Shown one piece after another: positions 36,114-46,302 of a stretch of 64,000 nt of DNA. The notes below the pieces were generated by a model, which was given only the letters and a program-made list of their open reading frames with translations, was not told the DNA's origin and did no database searches. Made by a program: the position numbers and the translations under genes. How positions within the stretch are numbered: position 1 is the stretch's first letter; the number at the start of each line of letters is the position of its first letter. This stretch comes from Megalobrama amblycephala (lineage: Eukaryota; Chordata; Actinopteri; Cypriniformes; Xenocyprididae): assembly GCF_018812025.1 (NCBI RefSeq), contig NC_063045.1, positions 1,087,623 to 1,151,622 of the forward strand, given 5' to 3'.

Positions 36114-38170
36114 GGGTGTAACAATTCAAATTACTCACGGTTCGGTTTGTATCACGGTTTTAGAGTCAAGGTTTTAGTACGGTTCGGTGTGTGCTATGTT
36201 CAGGGAAAAAGGATGACTGTCAAATAAAATAAAGAAAATACAAACAAATAATCAAACTACAAGCAACAGCGCAAACAAATGCATTATAGCCAAGATACAA
36301 ATAAAAATATAGCTGCGAGCAGCGATGGCGGGCCCAAGCCCGGTGGCACCGCCACCCTGGTGGCTTCAGGGCAACTGTGCACAGCGGGCAATAGGCATTT
36401 AAAACGGTTAAACATCAAAGGACTATGTCAAATTCACTCCACATTTACTGCACTACAAGGTGCCGCTATAGAGCCCCTCCTCCCTGCTCATTTTCAAAGG
36501 TTTACATGTGCCAAGTTTTAACATTATTCTGATGAATTTTGAAGCAAATCAGGTAAAAATAAGAGGGTGATCTCAATGTATGCTGAAAGTGACACATTTT
36601 CTGCTTCCAGTTGGTGGCGCTATGACTTTGAATCACAATAGTCACATCCATGTGATCAGCCTTGTACAACGAAGACTAAGCCGAAGTTTCATCAAAATCA
36701 ATTAATGTATGCAGAAGTTATAATACTTTGTTTCCCTTTTCTTGCCATAAATTCGTTGCCTCGCCACGGCCAAACCGTTTGAGATATCCAAAATCCGTTT
36801 GCAATTAAACAACTTCAATGTGTTAGCAACAAGTTAAAAAAAGCTTGGTGTAAATTGGATAAACCCTGTAGGAGTAGTAGTATAAAATGCATAGCCTGTT
36901 TTTTCAAAAAATTAACATTCAAACAAAAATAGCCGACTTCCTGTTGGTCGGAGCTAATGAATGTAAATTAGAAAATTGTCCTGCTTGATGAGAACAATAT
37001 GTGTACCGAGTTTGGTGACTGTAGGAAAAACTAACCCCCCCACTTTTGTCAGAAGGTGGCGCTACTGAGCCCCTCCACCACGCTCATTTCTATGGCTTTG
37101 TCCATGTCTACTGGTTGACAATATTGATGTGTGTGTCGAGTTTCATGCAATTTGAAGCATGTTAAGAGCCTCAAAAACACTCAAGAATATTATTACAGTT
37201 TGACCTGTTGCCATGGCAACAATATTTCAAATATCAAAAATCCTGTCATAGGTCTACATCTGCTGTGTATTGACATTACACTGATGAAGTTTGAAGCAAA
37301 TCAGGTAAAAATAAGAGGGTGATCTCAAAGCATTTCAAAAAGTGATACACTTCCTGCTGCCAGTTGGTGGCGCTATAACTTTGACTCACAATAGTCACAT
37401 CCATGTGATCAGACTACTACAACCAACACACTCGTGAAGTTTCGTAAAGATCAATATATGTATGCAGACGTTATAACACTTTTCCTGTTTCCTTTTTCTC
37501 GCCATAAATTCGTTGCCTCGCCACGGCCAAACCGTTCGAGATATCAAAAATCCCCTGGCAATTTTTAATCATCAGTGTCTTGACTTCATGCTGACCGAGT
37601 TTGGTGGCGATCGGATTAATCGTCTAGGAGGAGTATATCAAATTCCAGAGCATGCGTTTTTCAAACAACCCTTAATAGCTGACTTCCTGTTGGTGTGGCG
37701 TTTAACTTAGAGCACGAAAGTTGTTCGGCCCGATGAGGTCTATATGTGTACCGAGTTTCATACTAATACGTGCAAGCGTGTTTAATATATGGACCAAATT
37801 TTCAGACTTTTTTCAAGGGGGCGCTGTCGAGCCCCCCTGCCACGCCCGGGTACCAGCCTCTGCGGCGTCCTAATGGCCACGGATTCCAATGTGTGTGCCA
37901 ATTTTCAAGAGTTTTTGAGCATGTTAAGGCCCCCAAAAAGCCCCGGAAGACGGGAAAAAAAAAATAATAATCCTTAGAAGAACAAGAGGGCCCTGCGCAA
38001 ATTTTCGCTTGGGCCCTAATAAACAGTACTTTTCAGGTTTTCGGGTAGGTCTTATATTAGTTTTCAAGGACAAGAAATTGATTAAAGTAATCAAATATAA
38101 AATAACATTGCTTTTTTGACTATATAAATTAAAGATTATTTCTTATTAAAGTTACCAAAGCTAATCAGTC
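36114..38170. mobile_element. hAT-type left end with a nested GGGCCCAAGC element
   Basis: TAGGGGTGTAACAATTCAAA at 36114 looks like the left end of a hAT element; its right end was not found. Inside it, about 36302-38025 is another repeat, opening ATATAGCTGCGAGCAGCGATGGCGGGCCCAAGC-like sequence and closing TTCGCTTGGGCCCTAATAA. It has no credible gene and contains an internal direct repeat about 757 bp apart. GGTGGCGCTAT and GCCTCGCCACGGCCAAACCG each occur twice. Family not named. Confidence 0.5.
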
Positions 38171-38425
38171 AAGAGCAGTGAGTGATTTCTTTGAGAGATA
38201 AAACAGTGGGGAATAATTAGCATAGCTGCTGTTTAAAACAAAGATAATAATGTGCATTTGATCTGATATAACTGGTTGTGAGATTATGTGAATGCTTAGC
38301 AAAAGAAATGCGTCTTTAATCTAGATTTAAACTGGGAGAGTGTCTCAGAACCCCAAACATTATCAGGAAGGCTGTTCCAGAGTTTAGGAGACAAATGTGA
38401 AAACGCTCTCCCTCCTTTAGTGGAC

Positions 38426-38827
38426 TTAGATCCTAGGTACAACCAGAAATCCAGAGTTTTGTGATCTTAAAGAGCGTGAAGGATTGTAGGGCGATAGAAG
38501 ATTGGTTAAGTACACAGGAGCTAAACCATTTAGAGCCTTATAGGTCAGTAGAAATAATTTATAATTGATACGGAACTTAATAGCAAACCAGTGTAGAGAT
38601 GATAAAATTGGTGTTATATGATCATATTTTCTTGACCTGGTAAGAACTCTAGCAGCTGCATTTTGGACTAGTTGTAGCTTATTGAGGAAGCAACCAGCTA
38701 GTAATGCATTACAGTAATCTAGTCGAGACGTCATGAATGCATGAACTAACTTTTCTACATCAGAAACAGATAACATGTTCTGTAGCTTAGCTATGTTATC
38801 ACAATTCGAAGATCTGACATCTTTCAT
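38426..38827 (-). pseudogene. L2-type LINE reverse transcriptase C-terminal fragment
   Basis: The minus-strand frame (133 codons) reads FMTSRLDYCNALLAG, LQLVQNAAARVLTRSRKYDH, then ILSSLHWFAIKFRI and LTYKALNGLAPVYL. This is the conserved tail of L2/CR1-type reverse transcriptase ORFs, normally followed by a short 3' UTR. The palm domain with YxDD is absent. Flanking sequence down to about 38280 belongs to the same copy. Confidence 0.85.
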
Positions 38828-39523
38828 GTCATCTCAGATGTACCTCTGGTGTGTGAGGTCTGAATGCACTCATTGACGTATACGTGCGAGAGATCACTTC
38901 CGTTATCAGAGTGCGTTTTCATATCTCACACACCGGATGCTCAAGGCAGTTGGACATAGTGGTGTATTAGAGGTAAAAAATTATATTCTGTTCGGTTTCT
39001 TGCTTAAACTGATCGTTTCTTAGGACATCAATGTGTCGTCTCGAGCCACAGGGTTTAATTTGGATTTGTCTCTGCATCTTATAGATGAAGTTCCCATTGA
39101 CACGCATTATACGACTGACAGACGGCAACGGTTGGAGTTAAAAATCATCATTTGTGTTCTACTGAAGAAACAAAGTCACCTACATCTTGGATGCCCTGGG
39201 GGTAAGCAGATAAACATCAAATTTTCATTTTTGGGTGAACTAGCCCTTTAAGCGAGTTATGAAGAAAGGACCCTAGACCTGGTTCTCTCTCCTTGCACTG
39301 TCTTCACTCCACTTTTAACCCTCTGAGCTCCTCCATGAGACTGAGGCCACTGGTGACGCTCATTAGCAATCTTTACACCGGCCTCGCTCCGTTCTCAAGG
39401 CTCTCTGCCCCACCCTGCTTGCCACACTGTGCATCCCTATTAATAACATTTCACCTCACATTTCTCTCTGATTTTTTTTTAAATGATTTATCTAAAATTT
39501 AACTTTTTTTACTTTCATTTCAG
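38828..39523 (+). other. Repeat-derived sequence leading into unit E exon 3
   Basis: The stretch to 39251 ends in TTTTTGGGTGAACTAGCCCT, typical of the end of a small non-autonomous DNA repeat. From about 39440 it is canonical intron 2 with polypyrimidine tract and ATTTCAG acceptor. Confidence 0.5.
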
Positions 39524-39684
39524 ACGTGATGCTGGAGAAAAAGGAGAGTGAAGAGGATAATCATTCTGTCAAAATTGGCGATAAAACTCACAAACTGAAA
39601 GAGCCCATCACAGGCATCAGACGCGCGTCTCCACGCAGCAGATCATTTGTGTGTGTGACGGGGGGATTCCCGCCACTGTTTTGA
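39524..39684 (+). CDS. Unit E exon 3: FINZ-only ORF, no zinc fingers
   Basis: The exon begins in the normal phase and reads VMLEKKESEEDNHSVKIGDK and THKLKE, clearly the linker that precedes the first finger in the other units. Sequence identity then stops at ACTGAAAG and an unrelated Arg/Ser-rich tail (ITGIRRASPRSRS...) runs to TGA at 39682. With exon 2 the total is 69 residues. All fingers are absent. It is most likely a relic after deletion or insertion, but the frame is intact from the start codon, so a small FINZ peptide without DNA-binding fingers is possible. Confidence 0.6.
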
Positions 39685-40305
39685 CTACTTTACACATTTT
39701 ATAAACTCTTTATAAGTTCTCGGCTGGCCAAAATACCATCATATGCAGGCTACACACACACAACGAGTGCGTTTATCTCAGCACACAGCATTGTTTTTGA
39801 TGTTCGGTAAGTTCCGTCTCAAAAAAAGCAATACGTCATAAAATATGACCAATCAAGTTATGAATGTATCTCTATGCCTTTAGGTTCTGTGATAAAATTG
39901 CCAATCTGAACGCTAATCGGACCAGGACTAAATGTTTTTTTTTTCTTTTTTGGTCTGGACCAAATGAACCAAACACCCTTACTTTGCTAATATAATCAAT
40001 TTGCTATATTATGAGTTTCATTTGTTCATTTTTCATTGGTTTGTATACATTTTTATGAAGAAAAATACAAGTTTTTTTTTTACACACTGTTCTTGTTCAA
40101 GAAGCTGAAGAGGCTGATTTATTTTTAACTTGTTTTTCACTGTTGTTTTCTAATCAAATAGTCATTCATCCTTTTAAAGTGTATTTAGAAAATGCAGATG
40201 TACGATATACTGTCATGGAGCTTTGCAACTGTCCTTCACTTTTATTCCCTTCTCTTTAGTCAATAAAGAGAGATGTCTCATTCGTTTCTTTTACTTTTTT
40301 GTATT
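39685..40305 (+). other. Unit E 3' part with poly(A) signal
   Basis: DNA of unknown origin to about 40080, then the usual unit 3' end with AATAAA at 40262-40267, followed by AGAGATGTCTCATTC as in unit G (62708). Confidence 0.6.
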
Positions 40306-40986
40306 GTCTGCTCCATAGGCGTAATTTGCAGGTGGGACGTGTACCCACAACTTTTTGCCAGGGTTGATATTGTCCCCATCACTTTTTGAGACATCTCGTG
40401 GCACGGATGTATACTAATACAAAAGAAACATCTCTGGTTGATTGGCAATTCGTTCGTTTGTGTTAAATAATAGGCAATCTGGCACTGGAATGTGTTGTTT
40501 TTAAAATCATGTTGAGTGCTCATTGCCGCTGTTATCAGTGGCGCAACTGTTCTCTTTGCGCTCGTGCACAATGCGCAGTCTTCACATGGACGAGTGCTCT
40601 TTGGCTTTATTGAGAAAAAATAAAATAAATAACACAAGGGTGGATTAGAACCCAGAACCTCTGGCACGCTGAACAAAAATTCTACCCCTCATCCATATGG
40701 TAAAAATAAAGTAAATACGTAAATCTGCATTTGATATTAGGGTGTCGTGATATCACAATACCCTAATATCAAATGCAGATTTATGTATTTACTGAACAAT
40801 ATTAATACTTTCGAGACTAACAATATATTGTATTATAGTAGATGTAAGGACGAAACTATCATATTAAACATGAGGTCTATGTCAATAAATTTTGTGCATT
40901 ATTGTAATGATAGACACACATTCTTGGTACACACATATTTCTGTCCCGCCCACTTTTTAAAACAAAGTTATGCCACTGGTCTGCTC
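40306..40986. mobile_element. Non-autonomous hAT element, perfect 8-bp duplication
   Basis: The 665-bp element (40314-40978) starts CATAGGCGTAA and ends TTATGCCACTG. It is flanked by GTCTGCTC at 40306-40313 and 40979-40986. It sits in the unit 3' flank and carries an inner hairpin (40710-40793). No transposase is present. Confidence 0.9.
40710..40793. repeat. 34-bp-arm hairpin inside the hAT element
   Basis: 40710-40743 and 40760-40793 are complementary over 34 bases with one mismatch (around TACGTAAA/TTATGTA). The 16-base loop contains GTGATATCAC. Confidence 0.9.
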
Positions 40987-41224
40987 CTTCTTGCATCAAG
41001 AATAAATATTTTCATAATTTTAATTACATCTAAAAGTCATGAAATATGATTACTTTGTTTTTTTTAGGGCTTTCCATGTTTTAAATTTCTTGATAAAGCT
41101 TTTAAATGCCCAAATTTCACCCCACACATGACTGATGTGGATTGAAATGGCAGTCTGTCCACATCAGTAACTGTTTTACACATATTTTTACTTATGTTGA
41201 CATTTCGTCGTTTTAAGTGTATAG

Positions 41225-41313
41225 TAGGCTATTTGGCGCGTTTCTACAGTTGATTTCGTCTCGCGTCGATGACGTCACCACTCACGCTCGCTCCATTCAG
41301 TGAGTCTTCTGAG
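41225..41313 (+). promoter_or_regulatory. Unit F promoter module and non-coding exon 1
   Basis: TGACGTCA at 41270-41277 sits in GTCTCGCGTCGATGACGTCA. The exon ends CTTCTGAG at 41313 before GTAAAC. The upstream 200 bases (AAAAGTCATGAAATATGATT and so on) are also shared with units D and H. Confidence 0.7.
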
Positions 41314-41651
41314 GTAAACAGTTCACTCTATATAGCGTTACTGTAATATACAGTTTACACGGTTTGTTTAACATTTTACGGGGTCATTTCTGAATGGGTT
41401 TCATCGTGTTTGGCTATTTTCGCGTGTCTGCTAACTAAAACATTTGCCTTTTTCTCTTCACATACAAAACGGTAAGATTTTAGCTAACTACTTTGTTGTT
41501 ATGAATGTAGTTATTAGGGAGTCGAACTATATAGATTCATATGGACGATTTACAATGGTTGTCTTTATATATTACTGTTACATATTTTCTGTGTCACTTG
41601 AGAATAGTAATATTAGAGCACTTTTACAGGCTTTCATCATATATTCTGACT

Positions 41652-41781
41652 CAAACAATCTGTTTCTATCAGCAAACACTTAAAATAATGTGAGATGATC
41701 TGCTTCTGATCCTGAATGTCTTGTTTAATGAGTATTGATAGTCTATGGATCATCACTATTATCAGAGCAGCTGAAAAGCCT
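41652..41781 (+). promoter_or_regulatory. Conserved 130-base block in intron 1 (unit F)
   Basis: Same block and same length as 29461-29590, with a few substitutions (e.g. CTGCTTCTGATCC for CTGCTGCTGATCC). Confidence 0.6.
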
Positions 41782-42314
41782 CTTTATTTCATGTCAATAA
41801 GTCCTGTTTTCACCTCATTCATTATGCTCATGTATTCTGTAAATTGTCACATTGAGCTCATTTTATTAGTGTCGGCAGACTTTAGCAATTGACACAACCA
41901 GCTATTATGATATCTAGAAGATACAGCATTTCATTAATCTGTTATGAACCATGTTTTATATAGGCTAAACATAAACAAATTAAACTCAATCAGTGCATTA
42001 TTTTTTTCTTACAAATCTGTAAATGTATTTTTCTGTGTTTTATTCGTTATTGTTTACAAATATGTATTATTTATATTTGGTATCTTTTAATTTTTGTACT
42101 CTTATTTTTTTCCATATAATTCTTTCCCTGTATATTAATGCGAGGCAATATAAATGTAGGAATAAAGTGTGGATTAAATTCTTAGAAATAAAAAAGATAG
42201 AATTTTTGAATTTTAAGACACTTTTCCATTAATTTACTTAAAAGAAAGATAAATAATTAAAATGTGTGAATTAGTATGAAAACAAATTCAGTGATTTCTT
42301 CTTGATTTTGTCAG

Positions 42315-42468
42315 ATCTGCTCCTCCTCCTTCAGTGAAGCTCCTTCCCACTGCAATTCACCAATAAATGCTGGAATATTCCCATCAGTCTACAAGTGAAG
42401 ATGAGCATCAAACCATCAGGAAGAGCTGAAATCTGCAAAGACAGAGTTTATTGAAGGACAGTGAGAAG
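42315..42468 (+). other. Unit F exon 2, 5'-UTR part with upstream ORFs
   Basis: Same layout as the other units. Upstream ATGs are present in AATAAATGCTGG and GAAGATGAGC. Confidence 0.7.
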
Positions 42469-42516
42469 ATGAGAGATCCAGAACACTGCAGAATGAACAC
42501 ACTGAAGAACAAAGAG
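42469..42516 (+). pseudogene. Unit F coding exon 2 with one-base deletion
   Basis: MRDPEHCRM is followed by a deleted A (AATGAACACACTG for AATGAAACACACTG). The frame reads NTLKNKE and the exon is 48 instead of 49 bases. Spliced to 44229 the next codons are ACA TGA, an immediate stop. The normal start therefore cannot reach the fingers. Confidence 0.8.
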
Positions 42517-43289
42517 GTTGGTGTTTATTACTGATTCTTCATTTATGAGGCTGAAGAACATTTAGGTTATAAAGCAGTTCATCAGATTTAGGACTAGATT
42601 TAGTGTTAAAAAACTACTGTCAGGATTGACTAAAGACGCACAGTGAAAAATTTGCACTGAAAGTGGTATTTTTGCGGCTGACCGTATTTGTAGGAGTTTC
42701 CATTTCAGATGCAAAATTTATGAGAGGAGAGTATTTAAATGAATTATGCAACATGATTTACTAAAGTTTGAATGACGCATCTGTTTATTATTTACTTACG
42801 GGTCTTGTGGGGCTTCACGTACAAAACGCCCTCAAGTTTAGTCAAAGCCCAAAACAACTATACTTGTATTCTACACTGTGAGACCTTTCAAATGACATAT
42901 AACACTGCAGTGCCTATCAAAATTTATCCAAGTAACAGTGGTGAACCGGCGAGGGGTAACTTATGCCTTTGCATTTAAATGGTTTTGTGCATTCTTGTGA
43001 TGTAAATAAACAGAATCAGTAGGTGCAACTGAATTGGTACATGGGCTCACTTTTTATGTGAAATGGTAAAAACCGGGGTTCAATTCAGCCTGATTGATGT
43101 GCACTCTTGACACATTAATAAGTTACTTTTACTGTAACATTTTGTATTGTAAAACATTGGTCAAATATTGATCCTGGAATCTTAATTTATTAAGTAAAGA
43201 CCAAACGTTTGCATCTGTCATGTTCATTTTGTGATCTAGCTAGTTTTCAGTCAGCTGGTAACACAGTGACATCGCGTGACACAGTTCTA

Positions 43290-44165
43290 TGGAGGCGTGT
43301 TAAGAGGAGGTTTTAGAGAAGTTCTGCGAGACTACTGGCCCGACAGTGGAAATGCAACTTGATTTTGGCCTGGGTGCTTGAGGTCCTTGGCTATTGGCCC
43401 AGCACGGCATGATGGTAGACCTGGCTCACACTGGCCCTACATTAAAAAAAACTGCTATATTGATGCACATGCCATGTGGTCTGATCCAACAGACGAGCTA
43501 CTGTAACTCAAATTGCTCAAGAAGTTAATGCTGGTTCTGATAGAAGGTGTCAGAATAGTGCAGTTTGTTGCCGCAGACAAGTCAGGGTGCCCATGCTGAC
43601 CCCTGTCCACTGCTGAAAGAGCCAACAGTGGGCACGTGAACATCAGACTGGACCATGGAGCAATGGAAGAAGGTGGCCTGGTCTGATGAATCATGTTTTC
43701 TTTTACATCATGTGGATGGCCGGATGCGTCACTTACCTGGGAAACGCATACCAAACCACTTGCACAAGATGAGGGCGCTGGTCTCCTTGGGAGAAGAGCA
43801 CCGGGAATCCCCTTGCTGTAGGGACAATGAGGCATGTGGAATATGGGATATGAGCCAGCTTAAGCTCACTTAGCCCCGTCTGCTTGGCCCCATGACTCCA
43901 ATGTTTCTTCCTTTCAGGCTCCTGAGAGTAAGAGAATAGCTGCATTTTCACTTTCGGGTCAAAGGCAAGCGTGCTAGTGCATGCCAATGCCAGTCGCATT
44001 TCCACTGTTATTTTTGGGGCTTGATCGGGCCTTGTTGGGGCTTCCTCTGGACCAACGGCCAGGGTTTTTTGGCCTGCTGAATACCTTGGTCCAAAGTGGG
44101 CCAACTGGAGCTTGAGGAGTGGCCATGAACAGAGTCGGGAGACAGGTTGCTCATGCACACAAGAA
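43290..44165. mobile_element. Tc1/mariner fragment nested in a palindromic repeat (unit F intron 2)
   Basis: From about 43485 to 43735 the + strand gives degenerate Tc1 transposase: VAQIAQEVNAGSDR-like sequence, then VPMLTPVH, and EQWKKVAWSDESCFLLHHVD with the first catalytic D. The outer parts (about 43340-43430 and 43960-44100) contain GACAGTGGAAATGCAACT and its approximate complement AGTCGCATTTCCACTGTT. A second element with inverted arms thus surrounds or abuts the Tc1 piece. Confidence 0.6.
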
Positions 44166-44228
44166 AGTGTTTTGCTTTTGATGATTTTTATGATTTATTT
44201 AAAATGTAAATTTTTACTTTAATTACAG

Positions 44229-45427
44229 ACATGATGCTGGAGGAGGGTGAAGAGAAGAAACATCTTGTCGAAAATGGAAAAGAAACTCGCTTGCAGATTG
44301 AAAGTGTTTCTTTACTGAAAAGAAGAGACAAGAAATGTTTCACCTGCCGTCAGTGTGGAAAGAGTTTCACACGCAAACAGGGACTCGAGGTCCACATGAG
44401 GATCCACACTGGAGAGAAACCGTTCACATGTGATCAGTGTGGAAAGAGTTTCACAAACAAAAAGAATCTCAAGGATCACATCTTAGTCCACACTGGAGAG
44501 AAACCCTTCACATGTGATCAGTGTGGGAAGGATTTTAAACAACAAGGACATCTTAAGGAACACGCAAAAATCCATACAGGAGAGAAACCGTTCATATGTG
44601 ATCAGTGTGGAAAGAGTTTTAAATACAAAAAGAGTCTCAAGTGTCACATGATGATCCACACTGGAGAGAAACCATTCACATGTGATCAGTGTGGGAAGAG
44701 TTTCACAAATCATGTAACCCTTAATGAACACATAAACATCCACACTGGAGAGAAACCGCATGAATGTGATCAATGTGGCAAAACGTTTTTGTGGGCTTCA
44801 GGCCTGAAGATCCACCTGAAAGTTCATTCACAGGAGAAACCACATTCATGTTCTTTGTGTGGAAAGAGTTTTTTACATCAACAAAATTTAAAGGTTCATC
44901 AGAAAAGACATACTGGTGAAAAAGCTTATGTGTGCTTTGAGTGTGGGAAGAGTTTTATTACAATTGGAGATTTGAAAATGCACCAGAGAATACACACTGA
45001 AGAGAAACCTTACAAGTGTTCACAATGCAACAAGAGATTCAGTCAGTCAGCACATCTGAAAACACACGAGAGGATCCACACTGGAGAGAAACCTTACAAG
45101 TGTTCACACTGCAACAAGAGATTCAGTCATTCAGGAGACCTGAAAAAACACGAGAGGATCCACACTGGAGAGAAACCTTACAAGTGTTCACACTGCAACA
45201 AGAGATTCAGGCGGTCAGAACATCTGAAAAAACACGAGATGATTCACACTGGAGAGAAACCTTACACGTGTTCACACTGCGACAAGAGATTCAATCGGTT
45301 AGACCTTCTGAAAACACATGAGAGGATCCACACTGGAGAGAAACCGTATCACTGCACTGCATGTCGGAAGAGTTTCACTCGATCATCTGCTCTACACAGT
45401 CATACAAAAAACGATCACTGTAAGTAG
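44229..45427 (+). CDS. Unit F C2H2 zinc-finger protein, finger exon (13 fingers)
   Basis: This is a probable nuclear DNA-binding protein. The exon follows AATTACAG and has two in-frame ATGs at 44231 and 44234. It is open to the stop at 45425-45427, giving 398 residues if initiated at 44231. The linker is MMLEEGEEKKHLVENGKE and LLKRRDKKC. Fingers 1-5 are FTCDQCGKSF types, 6-8 the CDQCGKTFLWAS / CSLCGKSF / CFECGKSF trio, 9-12 CSHCNKRF types, and 13 the terminal YHCTACRKSF finger. All have the C2H2 spacing. Because exon 2 is frameshifted, only re-initiation or an alternative first exon would yield the finger protein, lacking MRDPEHCRMKHTEEQR. TGTAAGTAG at the end combines the stop with a splice-donor-like sequence. 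Confidence 0.82.
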
Positions 45428-46080
45428 TTCATCTTCAGATCCAGCACTTTCAAGTGTGAAGATGCATCCTCACCAAACGTGACACAATAATACCATTGAG
45501 GCATAAAATCTCTCCAATGTGAGGGTATGTTTACACAACAATAAAAACGGAAATGTTTTTTGCAAACAGGCGACAGCGTTGTCAAACTGAGCGAATCAAT
45601 GAACTGGGGAAATCCCTTTCAGTAAGGATGCTACACAAGAAAATCCCCATCAAAGACAAAAAAAGCATGTACAATTCTTGTCAAACTGGTTTGATATAAA
45701 TTTAATATCCCCTCCTAAGAAACGATAGAAGGGTTAAATTAATAATTGATAGTTTTTTTCAAGTCATGTTAAAAAAGTGTATAGGTATATACTCTCTTAA
45801 AACTCATTCTTTCTTCAATTTCTTTCTTTCTGCAACTCATGAATGTGCATGTGTTTGTGTTAGGTATTACTTTTTTGTGTTTGAATAATCAATAAAGTCT
45901 CATTTGTATTGCATGTTGTGTGCTTACAAATTTAATGTCTTAACTGCTGATCTTATCGTGCTGATAAATAGTGTTTTCACTGTTAGTTTGGATGGTAATA
46001 TCCATTACAGAGTTGATAGTTACAGCCCATTCAAGTGAATGCTGGACGATTCATTTGTTCAGCTATAAAATAATTGATTC
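45428..46080 (+). other. Unit F 3' UTR
   Basis: The trailer is related to the unit D trailer (GATCCAGCACTTTCAAGTGT). AATAAA at 45891-45896 is the likely poly(A) signal. No other gene is present. Confidence 0.65.
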
Positions 46081-46135
46081 TTTCAATGTTATATCCAGAA
46101 TGCTGCAGAATGAAACACACTGAAAAACAGAGTTT
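46081..46135 (+). pseudogene. Isolated relic of a start exon
   Basis: CCAGAATGCTGCAGAATGAA, ACACACTGAAAAACAG and GTTTGGTGTTTATTCCT match the end of exon 2 and the beginning of intron 2. The start codon and upstream part are lost. It is followed by the DIRS element, not by a finger exon. Confidence 0.6.
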
Positions 46136-46302
46136 GGTGTTTATTCCTTATTCTTCATTAATGAGATAGTGTTTCCACAATATTGTTTCTCTGTGCCATT
46201 ATCATTATAGTTGTGGTGTGGACTCTGCTATTCTTTTATTTTTAGAACGAATTATTGAACTATATCTTAGAATGACTTTTTAACTATATCTTTATCATTA
46301 TC

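Noticed and set aside
36279..37977. Several 60-80 codon frames in the GGGCCCAAGC repeat
   Set aside because: Short, not shared between the two internal repeat halves, and without motifs.
40640..40685. tRNA-like B-box (GGTTCTAATCC on the minus strand) in a hAT element
   Set aside because: No A box at the right distance and no cloverleaf could be made out. At most a tRNA-derived scrap.
45016..45321. 101-codon frame with repeated [15 protein letters not shown] units
   Set aside because: A +2 frame shadow of the zinc-finger repeats, not a separate protein.
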